From Euryodendron excelsum (Eukaryota > Streptophyta > Magnoliopsida > Ericales > Pentaphylacaceae), in the NCBI GenBank assembly GCA_033060915.1, contig CM065388.1, forward strand, positions 32,038,501 to 32,102,500: a stretch of DNA of 64,000 nt. The letters are read 5' to 3'. Below are positions 1 to 9,521 of this stretch, in pieces. Under the pieces are notes generated by a model. It ran no database searches. It worked only from the letters and a program-made list of their open reading frames with translations, and was not told the DNA's origin. The position numbers and the translations under genes were made by a program. The first letter of the stretch is position 1. Each line of letters starts with the position of its first letter.

Positions 1-1020
1 AAAGAGGATAGTTGGTTGTGGCATAGAAGGCTTGGTCATATTAGTATGAGCATTCTTTAAAAAATTTCGAAAAATGAGTTAGTGAATGGTCTTCCCAAAC
101 TCAATTTTGAAAAAGACAAAACTTGTGATGCATGTCAAATGGGAAAGCAAACCAGAGTGTCTTTTAAATCTACAAACATGCTCTCTACTTCTAGACCACT
201 TCAACTATTGCATATGGATTTGTTTAGACCAACTAGAACTCTAAGCTTAGCCGGTAAACAATATGCTCTTGTCATTGTTGATGATTACTCAAGGTTTACA
301 TGGACATTCTTTCTAGCTCACAAAGATGAAACAATTGCTTTCTTTACCAAATTTTGTAAAAGGGTTCAAAACGAAAAAGGATTTACAATAACAGCAATTA
401 GGACTGACCATGGTGGTGAGTTTGATTGCAAACCTTTTGAAACATATTGTGATGAAAATGGTTTTGAACATAATTTTTCAGCACCTAGAACTCCTCAACA
501 AAATGGAGTTGTTGAGAGGAAAAACAGGACTTTGGAAGAAATGGGGAGAACAATGCTTTGTGAAAAAAATTTGCCAAAATATTTTTGGGCTGAAGATGTT
601 AACACAGCTTGCTATGTGTTAAACAGAGTTTTGATAAGAAAATTTTTAAATAAAACCCCATACGAGCTTTGGAAAAATAAGAAACCAAATGTTTCATATT
701 TTATAGCTTTTGGATGTAAATGCTTTGTGTTGAATAATAACAAGGACAACTTTGGTAAATTTGATGCAAAATCTGATGAAGCTATCTTTCTAGGATATTC
801 CTCACATAGCAAGGCTTATAGAGTTTACAATAAGAAAACCTTAGTTGTTGAAGAATCAATTCATGTTACCTTTGATGAACTAAACTCTTTGTCTAGAAAG
901 GCTGTGAATGATGATATAGATGATGTGGAGAAGAACTTAGATAAGATGAACATTGATCAAACTCAAAATAAAGCTTCACCACATGACAAAGGAAATCAAG
1001 ATGACTCCTCAAGCCAATAA
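1..1020 (+). pseudogene. copia pol: GAG-pre-integrase and integrase region
   Basis: Frame 1 is open from base 1 apart from a TAA at 58-60. The HHCC zinc-binding module is intact (H8, H13, C42, C45 counted from base 1). The catalytic core has D73, D136 and E172, the D,D-35-E triad of retroviral-type integrases, with the usual RTDHGGEF and PQQNGVVER surroundings. The enzyme inserts the cDNA into host DNA. The C-terminal part (WVTFDE-like segment and acidic linker) runs to a TAA at 1018-1020, after which the same frame continues into RT, so the stop is a lesion inside one polyprotein and not a gene end. The first methionine (82) is not a true start. The protein begins upstream of the window. Confidence 0.92.
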
Positions 1021-2694
1021 AATGAGAATGAAGGATTGCCAAAGGAGTGGAAATTTATCCACAACCATCCAACAGAGCAAATACTAGGTGATCCATCATA
1101 AGGGGTAAGAACAAGATCATCTCTTAGAAATGTGTGTAATCATCTTGCTTTTCTTTCACAAATAGAACCAAAATGTTTTCAAGATGCTGAAAATGATGAG
1201 TCATGGATTATGGCCATGCAAGAAGAATTAAACCAATTTGAAAGGAATAAGGTTTGGAATCTTGTTCCTAGACCTAAAGATCATCCTGTAATTGGAACCA
1301 AATGGGTGTTCAGAAACAAGATGGATGAATCTGGAACTATTACTAGAAACAAGGCAAGACTTGTAGCTTAAGGCTATAGTTAAGAAGAAGGTATTGATTT
1401 TGATGAGACATATGCACCTGTAGCTAGATTAGAAGCTATTAGAATGTTGCTTGCATTCTCATGTTTCAAAAATTTCAAACTTTATCAAATGGATGTGAAG
1501 AGTGCATTCTTGAATGGTTTTATATCTGAAGAGGTGTATGTTGAACAACCTCCTGGTTTTGAAAATCCTATATTTCTAGAACATGTTTTCAAACTTACTA
1601 AAGCCTTATATGGTTTAAAGCAAGCCCCAAGGGCCTGGTATGAAAGGCTAAGCAAATTTTTAACCGAAAATGATTTTATGAGAGGAAAAGTTGATACAAC
1701 TCTTTTTATAAAGGTTAAAAATCATGACATGTTGCTTGTGCAAATTTATGTTGATGACATTATATTTGGCTCTACTAATGAAAAGCTTTGCAAAGAATTT
1801 GCTAAGTGTATGCAGGGTGAGTTTGAGATGAGCATGATGGGTGAGCTCAATTACTTCCTTGGACTTCAAATCAAAAAATCAAAAGAAGGAATTTTCATTA
1901 ACCAAGCTAAGTACATCAAAGATCTACTCAAGAAGTTTGGGCTGGAAAATGCGAAACCATTGGGCACTCCTATGAATACTTCAACAAAACTTGACAGTGA
2001 TGAGAAAGGTATTTCAGTAGATACCAAGCTATATAGAAGTATGATAGGCTCATTGCTCTACTTGACTGCTAGTAGGCCTGATATTATGTTTAGTGTATGT
2101 TTGTGTGCTCGATTTCAATCTAATCCAAAGGAATCACATATTGTTGCTGTTAAACGAATATTTAGGTACCTTAAGCACACACCTAATCTTGGATTGTGGT
2201 ATCCTAAAAACACATCTTTGAACTTAATTGGTTATTCAGATGTTGATTATGCTGGTAGCAAAGTTGATAGAAAAAGCACTAGTGGATCTTGTCAATTTCT
2301 TGGAAATATGCTTGTTTCATGGTCTAGTAAGAAACAAAACTCTGTTGCACTTTCTACAGCCGAGGCTGAGTATATTGTAGCCGGAAGTTGTTGTGCACAA
2401 GTGCTTTGGATAAAACATCAATTAGAGGACTTTGGTTTAACATTTGAACATATTCCAATTAGATGTGATAACACAAGTGCCATCAATCTGACTAAAAACC
2501 CTATCCAACACTCTCGCACAAAGCACATTGAGATTAGACATCATTTTATACGTGATCATGTGCAAAAAGGTGACATCTTGCTTGATTTTGTGAGTACTGA
2601 ACATCAACTTGCAGATATATTCACAAAACTCTTAAATGAAGATAGGTTTTATATGATTAGGAGAGAATTGGGAATGAGCAACCCTTTATCTTGA
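1021..2694 (+). pseudogene. copia pol: reverse transcriptase and RNase H
   Basis: The same frame continues with TAA stops at 1099-1101, 1369-1371 and 1381-1383, then is open from 1384 to the natural stop at 2692-2694. RT palm motifs are clear: WVFRNK, the QMDVKSAFLNG block, LYGLKQAPRAWY, and the catalytic YVDD at 1747-1758. RNase H follows with YSDVDYAG, STAEAEY, CDNTSA and the terminal ADIFTK signature. Together they copy the RNA genome to DNA and remove the RNA strand. Each internal stop stands where copia relatives usually have glutamine (for example RLVA-stop-GYS-stop-EEG), which a single C-to-T change in CAA explains. There is no frameshift. Unsuppressed, this copy cannot make a full polyprotein. 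Confidence 0.93.
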
Positions 2695-2811
2695 ATGCTT
2701 AGATGTCTATATATGTTTGATGAATGCATAAGTATCCTTGAAATTGATTACAAACTTGTTTGATGCATTTCATGGCTTTTAAAAACACATCTTTGCATTT
2801 TTGGAGAAAAA

Positions 2812-2984
2812 GAGTCGACTCATGCCCTAAAAGAGTCGACTCCTGGACTCTGGAATCAGCCCCAGATGTCCTCTGTTGAAAAGAGTCGACTCCTCTTGTC
2901 AAAAGAGTCGACTCATTTGAACAGAGAGCTCAGGAAGATTTCTCCGCTCTAAAGAGTCGACCCTTTTTAACCATGAGTCGACTC
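2812..2984. repeat. Array of paired GAGTCGACTC palindromes between pol and accessory ORF
   Basis: Six copies of the 10-bp perfect palindrome GAGTCGACTC (one variant, GAGTCGACCC) start at 2812, 2833, 2883, 2905, 2954 and 2975. Spacings are 21, 50, 22, 49 and 21 bp, so copies form pairs 21 bp apart and pairs recur every 70-72 bp. Each is usually preceded by AAAA. The array ends 202 bp before the accessory ORF. The same arrangement is in the 3' LTR at 6649-6890. A protein-binding or promoter role is inference. Confidence 0.9.
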
Positions 2985-3186
2985 ATTTAAGTCAAAATTA
3001 CTTTAAAACTGTAAAACCCCTGTTTTATTCAAATCATTCCACAGTTTCTGATTTCTCTCTTCTTTCACGATCAACCGCCACCTCCACTTCCAACCACCGA
3101 AAAACTCTCCCTCAATCCTTACCCAACCTATCTTTGATCATCCTAGGGTCTTTCTAACTTCCTTCAACCGTCATTTACAACCTTCC

Positions 3187-4788
3187 ATGACTCCTAAATC
3201 TGCTACATTAAAGAAGGGCAAGAAAGCCCTAAAAGAGCCGACTCCTACATCCAAAAGAGGAACGAAGAGGAAGACAAAAGGGGACTCTTCCAGGCTTTCA
3301 AAAAGGAGAAAAGGGAAGCAAACTGAGGAGGAGGAAGATGTATTTCTCGACAACACCATTTACTTTGAGAAGAAATCAAATCGAGATAAGTATGAGAAAA
3401 TCTTCTCTTCTAGAGTCATTTTAAATGGAAGATGGATAGATTATGCTTTCTTTGCTAAAGAGAAGTTTGCATTTGAACCAAAATTTAAAGCCTTTGGTTG
3501 GAAATCTATTACCCTATTAAAGGATGATGTATATCCTGAAATTGTGGGACAATTCTATGCCCATGTAAAAAAGGAAACTGGAGAAGTAAATGTAATTAGT
3601 TATGTGAAGGGTGAAACCATTACCCTCACTAAAGGAGTGATCTGTCAGATTTTGAAAATTGGTAGTGGTGGACAAATGGACAAGAAAGATGTTAGTAGAA
3701 AAACTGCTTTGTCTGCTTTACTGGGAAAGGAAATTACTGATGATTCATTCCAACCCATGGCCAATGAGTTGCCTTTGGAACTGAGATTGGTGCATCACTT
3801 TATCTGTCACATTCTTATTCCTAAAGGTGGCAAATTTGACTACATCACTGAAAGGGAATTATTTTTCCTTTGGGGCTATTTGACAGACACCAAAATTGAT
3901 TTGCCTGAGTTTATTTTAGAGCACATTGTCAAGGCATCAAGAACCAAAGTTAGCCTACCCTATGGGATTCTATTGACCAAAGTTTTCAAACACTTCAAGA
4001 TAGACTTAAAGGGTGAGAAGCACAGAACCCCTGATTCAAATTCTGATGAGTATAATCAGAAAACTTTGTCAAGGATGGGCTATCACTTCAACCCACAGAG
4101 CAAGACCTGGACCCCTAGAAAGGAGAAACACATTGACAGGGGGACTCCTGGAATTGAATCCACTAAAAGAGGTGAACCTTCCAGTGCCATACCAGAAAGT
4201 GGTGAACCCTCTAGACCTGCCTCTTCTCCTGCTCCAAGGGAACTTTTTCCAATGAGCATTGTTCCAGGTGGCCAATCAGTGGATATGACTATTTTGATGA
4301 GCATGGTAAAAGACTTGAAAAGGCATCAAGAAAAGATGTTCACCAAATTGGATAAGAAAATTGATAATGGGGCAACTAGATTATTCTTTGTTGAAAAGAA
4401 GGTAAGAGAATTGAGCAAGGCCTTTGTGTCTGAAGGAACCAAAATAAAAGAGAAAGTTGCCAATGACATTGCTCTTTCCACTGAGCATATTGGCAAATAT
4501 ATGAAGAAGCTGGTGGGAGACCAATACCAGCCTCTTTTCCCTTTAGCAGTAGAATTTGCAGCAAAGGACTCAAGTACAGATGAGTTGGAAGGATCCAGTG
4601 GAAGGGAGCATACCTCTTCTTGGCCATCAACTGCAGACCCCTTTGATCCCCTTGACCAAACTCCTCCAAAGTCTTCTGTTGCTCCTCACAAATATGGCCT
4701 GAGACAAAGACCTTCAAGCAGCAAATTTTCAAACACTACTGATAATCCAGTTGATCTCTCTCAAACCCCTTCTCCCAAAAGAAAATGA
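3187..4788 (+). CDS. Accessory ORF in env-like position; plant-transposon-protein-like, 533 aa
   Basis: An intact 533-codon frame between pol and the PPT. Residues 1-50 are lysine/arginine-rich with clusters like a nuclear localisation signal (KRGTKRKTKG, SKRRKGKQ) followed by an acidic EEEED. Residues about 60-290 form a globular domain (ILNGRWIDYAFF, VYPEIVGQFYAHVK, ISYVKGETITLTKGVICQIL) that I recognise, from memory, as the putative plant transposon protein domain often found beside retrotransposon polyproteins. Residues about 325-365 are Ser/Pro-rich; about 370-440 is a likely coiled coil (MVKDLKRHQEKMFTKLDKK); the tail is Ser/Pro-rich. I see no signal peptide or convincing membrane segment, so an envelope role is not supported. 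It is the only long undamaged frame in this copy, while pol has four stops. Function unknown. Confidence 0.8.
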   Translation: MTPKSATLKKGKKALKEPTPTSKRGTKRKTKGDSSRLSKRRKGKQTEEEEDVFLDNTIYFEKKSNRDKYEKIFSSRVILNGRWIDYAFFAKEKFAFEPKFKAFGWKSITLLKDDVYPEIVGQFYAHVKKETGEVNVISYVKGETITLTKGVICQILKIGSGGQMDKKDVSRKTALSALLGKEITDDSFQPMANELPLELRLVHHFICHILIPKGGKFDYITERELFFLWGYLTDTKIDLPEFILEHIVKASRTKVSLPYGILLTKVFKHFKIDLKGEKHRTPDSNSDEYNQKTLSRMGYHFNPQSKTWTPRKEKHIDRGTPGIESTKRGEPSSAIPESGEPSRPASSPAPRELFPMSIVPGGQSVDMTILMSMVKDLKRHQEKMFTKLDKKIDNGATRLFFVEKKVRELSKAFVSEGTKIKEKVANDIALSTEHIGKYMKKLVGDQYQPLFPLAVEFAAKDSSTDELEGSSGREHTSSWPSTADPFDPLDQTPPKSSVAPHKYGLRQRPSSSKFSNTTDNPVDLSQTPSPKRK

Positions 4789-5850
4789 AAACCTCTGAAC
4801 CTTTTCTTTTTTTGAACAAATCATTCTCTAAAACAATATGTAATATTTTGTAGTTGGTTCTTTTTGTTAAACTCTCTAAAATGTTTCTTCATGAATGAAT
4901 GATGTGTTTTGGATCTCATTATCTTAACATTGATATCTCATTTGTGTTTGTTGAATGAATGATTGCTTTAACAATGCTGAATGAATAATTACTTTAACAT
5001 TGTTGATTTTGCTAAATAAATGATTGCTTTAACTGCCTTAGTAAATGATCTTCACATAAACATCATTGTATTCTATTTCTTTTTGCTATTGTACCTGTCT
5101 GTTTTTCTCCATCTATTACTCCTCTTTTTGAGGATTTGACAAAAAAGGGGAGAAATTATTCTCAAAAAGATCAAAAGGAGAGAAAACACTCCTCAATGCA
5201 CTACCATGAATTATATCATAAGGCATCAACTGCAAAGGAAAGGGGGAGCATTGGTTTAATGAAGTTGAAGTAGTAAGAAGCATCCAATGCCATAAATGCA
5301 GTATGAATTTTCTACATCACCAGATGCCTACATGCCCTGCACCTCTGAGTTAGAATTTGTTTTGCCCTGAAACTGAAACCTCATTTGGAATCTTTGTCTG
5401 ATGGGAAGCATGAACCTGATTCAGTGGATCTTAAGCAATAAAACTCTCAAGCACCAAGTACGAAAGCAAAGGGGAGCAAATGATTGGTATAAAAATCTCA
5501 CTTTCTCTAAATTGCTCTGCTATTGCAAGTTAATGAGCCTCTTAAAATTTTGAGCATACTGTCTATACTTTTAAAAAAAATTTTATAAGCCATTTCAAAG
5601 AAAACTCTTTCATTAAGGGGGAGAAATTTCCTTATTTGGACTATGATTTCCCATTTTTCATTCCACATTTGCATACCTTTTTGATTGATTAACAAAAAGG
5701 GGGAAAAATACTTATGAAAAATATATTGAAATGGGAAGAAAACTGAGACTTTGAAGTCCCATACTTCTAATACATATTAATCCTCATGTTTTATATTGAG
5801 CTTAAGTGCATATATTTTTAATGTTTTGTCATTATCAAAAAGGGGGAGAT
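4789..5850 (+). other. Noncoding spacer with serial polypurine motifs, ending in the PPT
   Basis: There is no coding frame. Runs of A followed by GGGG-AG recur near 5140-5155, 5169-5183, 5236-5248, 5465-5477, 5617-5629 and 5694-5706, several followed by AAAT. The last, AAAAAGGGGGAGAT at 5837-5850, abuts the LTR and is the plausible plus-strand primer. Multiple PPT copies upstream of the 3' LTR are reported for Sireviruses, which supports the lineage call. Confidence 0.8.
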
Positions 5851-6648
5851 TGTTGCGTCAATGCCTTGATTTTGATGATAACAAAACATGGTTAAATGAT
5901 CTAATAATTCTACTTAGTGTGCAGATAAATTATTAATTAGATCTTGACTTGAAGCTTATCATAATAGAGGATTTATGATGCAAAGATTTGAATAAAGAAT
6001 GAAAAGCATGATGAAGTGATGTATTCTACAAAGCTGATATTATAAGAAGAAAAATAAATCTCAAGTTGATGAAAATCCTAGATTGAAGATTGATAAGCAT
6101 GAAAAAATAGCATATTCAACAATGGTGATTTTATAAGAGAATGAAGATGATGGATATCAAAGAAGAAGAATGAAAATGATCAAACTCTTGATTTAAAAGA
6201 TTGAAAACTTTGAGGACTTGAAGATATCTTGCAAGAATGGAAAAAGAAGAGACCAACTCAAAAACATAAAAGCTTTCTTGAAAGATTTAAAGATGTCTTG
6301 AAGACATGGAATGAATCACAAGACTTGGAAAGCTTTCTTGGAAGAGTTGTTGAAGTCCATGGAGAAGCCATATTGATTGAAGAAATGAAGATTCTAAGTC
6401 ATAGAAGCTCTCTTGAAGATCTTGAAGAAGACTCGAATCAATGGATGAAGCAATGATGATGGAAGAGCTCTACAAGTGATAAAAATGAAGAAAATTCACC
6501 TTGAATGGATTGAAGATATTCTTGGAGTCATCTAACCTTGAAGAAGTGTTTGCAAGCTTTAAAAAGCCTATTTAGATGATCCTTGAAGAGATTGGAAGCT
6601 TTGGAAAAGAATGACGAAAAGTTGCAAAAATATGGGTTTTGGTAAAAA

Positions 6649-6890
6649 GAGTCGACCCCTCAAGCAAAAAGAGTCGACTCATTCGAACAGAGCCTTGGAT
6701 TTGTGCTGGAGACTCAAAAGAGTCGGCTCCTGCCCAAAAAGAGTCGACTCATTGCAACAAAGAACAAAAATTATGCAGACAGCTTAAAAGAGTCGACTCC
6801 TGGGACAAAAGAGTCGACTCATTTGGATAGTGACTTCAAAAATCTGCTAAAATGCAAAAAGCGTCGACTCATTGTGAAAAGAGTCGACCC
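6649..6890. repeat. U3 array of paired GAGTCGACTC palindromes
   Basis: Eight copies start at 6649, 6671, 6720, 6741, 6790, 6811, 6861 and 6881. Variants: GAGTCGACCC at the first and last, GAGTCGGCTC at 6720, GCGTCGACTC at 6861. Spacings alternate 22/49/21/49/21/50/20 bp, the same paired layout as at 2812-2984. The array ends about 100 bp upstream of the TATA box, which suits an enhancer or silencer. What binds it is unknown. Confidence 0.9.
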
Positions 6891-6987
6891 CTAGACCGTA
6901 ACGGCTAGTTTTTTGACAGACGGTATGGGCAAAAATGCAACCAAATCTTCTCCCATACTTCTCCAACGGCTAGAATCGATCCATACC

Positions 6988-6996
6988 TATATATAT
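6988..6996 (+). promoter_or_regulatory. TATA box of the copia LTR
   Basis: A TATATATAT run in the U3 region, about 100 bp downstream of the palindrome array. Transcription would be expected to start about 30 bp later, near 7020, which would mark the U3/R border. The start site is inferred. Confidence 0.6.
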
Positions 6997-7638
6997 GAGA
7001 TACATACAGCTTCAAACAACAAGAGAAGAGCAATCATACCATTCATATCAAGTGCTTGAAGCTGAAAATCACCTGTACCTCACTGCCACATACTTTTGCT
7101 GGGTGTTTAAAGTTATCCATTGAGTTGTATTTGTTGATATACTCACTAGGAGAGTTAATCTTTGTATAATCTTTATTCATTCTCATTTGGGTGGGTTTGT
7201 AACCTTGTAAGTTTAGGTGTTCTTGGGAAAAAACACTTGTAAGTTTGAGAGAAGCTTGGACAAAATTTCTTGGGTTTTGAAAGCTTGGGAAGAAGCTTTT
7301 GTAAGAGTGAGTTGGGCACTTGTGGCACAACCAGCAGCTGTGTAAGGAGTATTGCATAGTGGAATTCCTTCGAAAGGATCGAAGAAGAGAGGACATAGGC
7401 AAAGTTGGCCGAACCTCTATAAATCTGGTGCATATCTCCTCTGCCTCTGTTTTGCTTTCTTGCTCACTATACATGCTTGCAAATACTTGTATTAATGTAC
7501 AGTTCATTTGCTTGATACATATACTTTGATTATTTGTTACTAAAATACATAAATGATTTTTAGTTGCAATTCTTGTTATAAATTCTATAAAACCCAATTC
7601 ACCCCCCCCCCCTCTTGGGTTGCCTACTTGGGCCAACA

Positions 7639-7697
7639 GGTGTATCTTTACAATTGCATTCAAGTAGATGATTAACTACTTTATTCCATCATATAAA
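7639..7697. other. 59 bp of unassigned DNA between two elements
   Basis: AT-rich sequence between the copia LTR end and the reversed gypsy LTR. It matches nothing else I can recognise in the window and may be the oldest flanking DNA visible. It holds no frame or motif. Confidence 0.5.
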
Positions 7698-9521
7698 TGT
7701 CGCACTCTGACTTTTTGCACTCGAGAAAAACAAGTGAGGAAAACATAGTGCTCTCTCGTTAGAACTCATTCTCCTAAAAGAACAAGTGCGACTAGGTTTG
7801 AATGAGAAATTAATTTGATTAAGGGCTTTTGAAAAAAGATTTGGAGTTGCTACCTAACTTGATTAAGGTGAGTTTGGTCATCTAAAACTAAGTGCAATCT
7901 GAAAATTAAACTTAGGGTTTTTGAAAAGATTTTGAAAACTTCTTCAAGAAATGGTTTTTAAGAAAAATAGGTTGTTTGACAATTTTTGGAAAATATTTAA
8001 GTCCTTTTTGAAAATAAATCCATTTTGGTCTTTCAAAACAATGATTCTAGGGTCGGAAGTTGATTACATGTAGGGAAGACGCACTAAGCCATCACCCTAC
8101 CCCGCCCTTTCGGTACCTACATGTCTATTCACCCTAGGTTCACTCATTCAAAATCTTTGATTAATAAATGTCCAATTGTATCCACTTTGAAAAGTGAATT
8201 TTAGAAAGAAGTTTGATATGATGTATGTCATGCACGTGCAAAAAAATAATTTGATTTTGAAAATAGATTTGGAAAGACTTGGTTTGAATTTTGAAAGATG
8301 GTTTTAGAAATTGAAAATAAATTATGGAATTAGAGATTTAAAAATAGATTTTAGAATTAGAAACTTGAAATAGGTTATGGAATTGAAAATTTGAAAAAAG
8401 TTATAACCACACCCATGAGAGTTGCCTACATATCCCTTTTTAGGAATCAAGTCGGTCGTAGTTCGGACAAGAGTCTGATTGAAAATAGACACCTTGAGGT
8501 TTTGAAAAGATTTTATTTGAAAAGAGTTTGATTTGAAAAATAATTTGATTTGAACTTAGAATAGAATATATGAAATTGAGATTTGATTTGAAACTGATCT
8601 TAGACTTGAAAAAGGGTTTGAACTTTGAAAGAAAACTTGGACTCGATTTGGAAAGATAGAGTTGAGTTTTGAAATCATTTTGACTTAGATTAAAGATGGG
8701 AAACCATCTTGATTTAGAAAGGAGTTTTAGAAAAGAGTTGAAGCCTCCTAACTTTAGGGTTAGGGTTGAACTAGGGTTTAGGCCTCTTAGGGTTTAGGTT
8801 ACCTAAGATTGGAACATGTAGTTGAATTGGAAAGGATTTGATTTAGATTTGAAAAGTTCGATTTTAAAAAGTTGGATATAGGAAAGTTTCGAATTAGAAA
8901 AGTTGGATTTAAGGAAGATTTGAAAACAGATTTGATTTAATTTGAAAACACTTGACTTTGAATGATTTGAAAAGTTAGCGTTTAGGAAAGGTTGGACTTT
9001 GGAAAGCTTTAAATTTGGAATGTTTCAAAATAGGAAAGTTCCATTTTAGGAAAGTGCCAAATTAGAAAAGTTTCATTCTAAGAAAGTTTTGAATTTAGAA
9101 AGTTTTCAATTTAAGAAAGATTTCAACTTTGGAAAGATTTGGAATTAGGAAAGTTTTGAAATTTAGAAAGTTTGGAATTAGGAAAAGTTTGACTTAAGAA
9201 AGATTTGAATCTTGTTTTCTAAAATAGAATATTAGATTTTATTTCTAAAAATAAATGATTTGATATGGTTTCTAAAATTGAAGGATTTGATTTAGTTAAC
9301 TAAACGGGAAGATTTAATCTAGTTTCCAAATTTGAAAGATTAGATTTGACACGGAATTGGAAAAGTTGAATTTTGGAAATCTAGAATTTGAAAAAATATG
9401 ATTTTATGTTGAAAAAGAGATTTTAGAAATCTAGGACTTGATGTCGAAATTAAAGGTTTTGAAAATTTAAGATTTGATGTAGAAAATAATTTTGAAAACC
9501 TATGATTTGAGGCAAAATACG
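7698..9521 (-). repeat. LTR-A: end fragment of a reversed gypsy LTR
   Basis: Read on the plus strand it starts TGTCGCACTC, the reverse complement of the family's LTR end, and matches the order of the complete LTRs at 28422 and 41615: the TCTCTCGTTAGAACTCA block, ACCTACATG, the TAGTTCGGAC block, then a body of GGAAAGTTT-like repeats. It stops at 9521, where a plus-strand LTR of the same superfamily begins. About 1.8 kb of an expected 4.5-5 kb is present; TE-2 probably inserted into it. Confidence 0.8.

Larger units (their letters stand above)
1..7638 (+). mobile_element. Ty1-copia retrotransposon, Sirevirus-like, 5' part outside window
   Basis: Copia order is visible: integrase, then reverse transcriptase and RNase H in one frame, an accessory ORF, a purine-rich spacer, PPT and 3' LTR. 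An accessory ORF after pol, several PPT-like motifs and a long LTR are traits reported for the Sirevirus (SIRE/Maximus) lineage; the assignment rests on that architecture. The 5' LTR, gag and protease lie left of the window, so the target duplication cannot be paired; the right flank after the LTR is GGTGT (7639-7643). Pol is broken by stops, so this copy is not autonomous. Confidence 0.9.
5851..7638 (+). repeat. Copia 3' LTR, complete, 1788 bp
   Basis: It begins TGTTGCGTCA directly after the PPT and ends GGCCAACA; the termini are inverted TGTTG/CAACA. U3 contains A-rich sequence and the palindrome array at 6649-6890, then TATA at 6988-6996. R/U5 follows, and a run of 11 C lies close to the right end (7602-7612). 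Small frames inside (for example 6229-6456 and, on the minus strand, 7043-7663) look like chance openings. The LTR is long for copia in general. Confidence 0.9.

Noticed and set aside
3187..4788. Calling the accessory ORF an envelope gene
   Set aside because: Position fits, but no signal peptide, membrane segment or cleavage site is visible; the domain looks nuclear or cytosolic.
6229..6456. 75-codon charged frame in the copia LTR
   Set aside because: AAGA-rich U3 sequence gives a Glu/Lys-rich translation by composition; no motif.
7043..7663. 206-codon frame on the minus strand of the copia LTR
   Set aside because: Lies wholly in LTR R/U5, crosses the LTR end into flanking DNA, and has no recognisable domain or start context; a chance opening.
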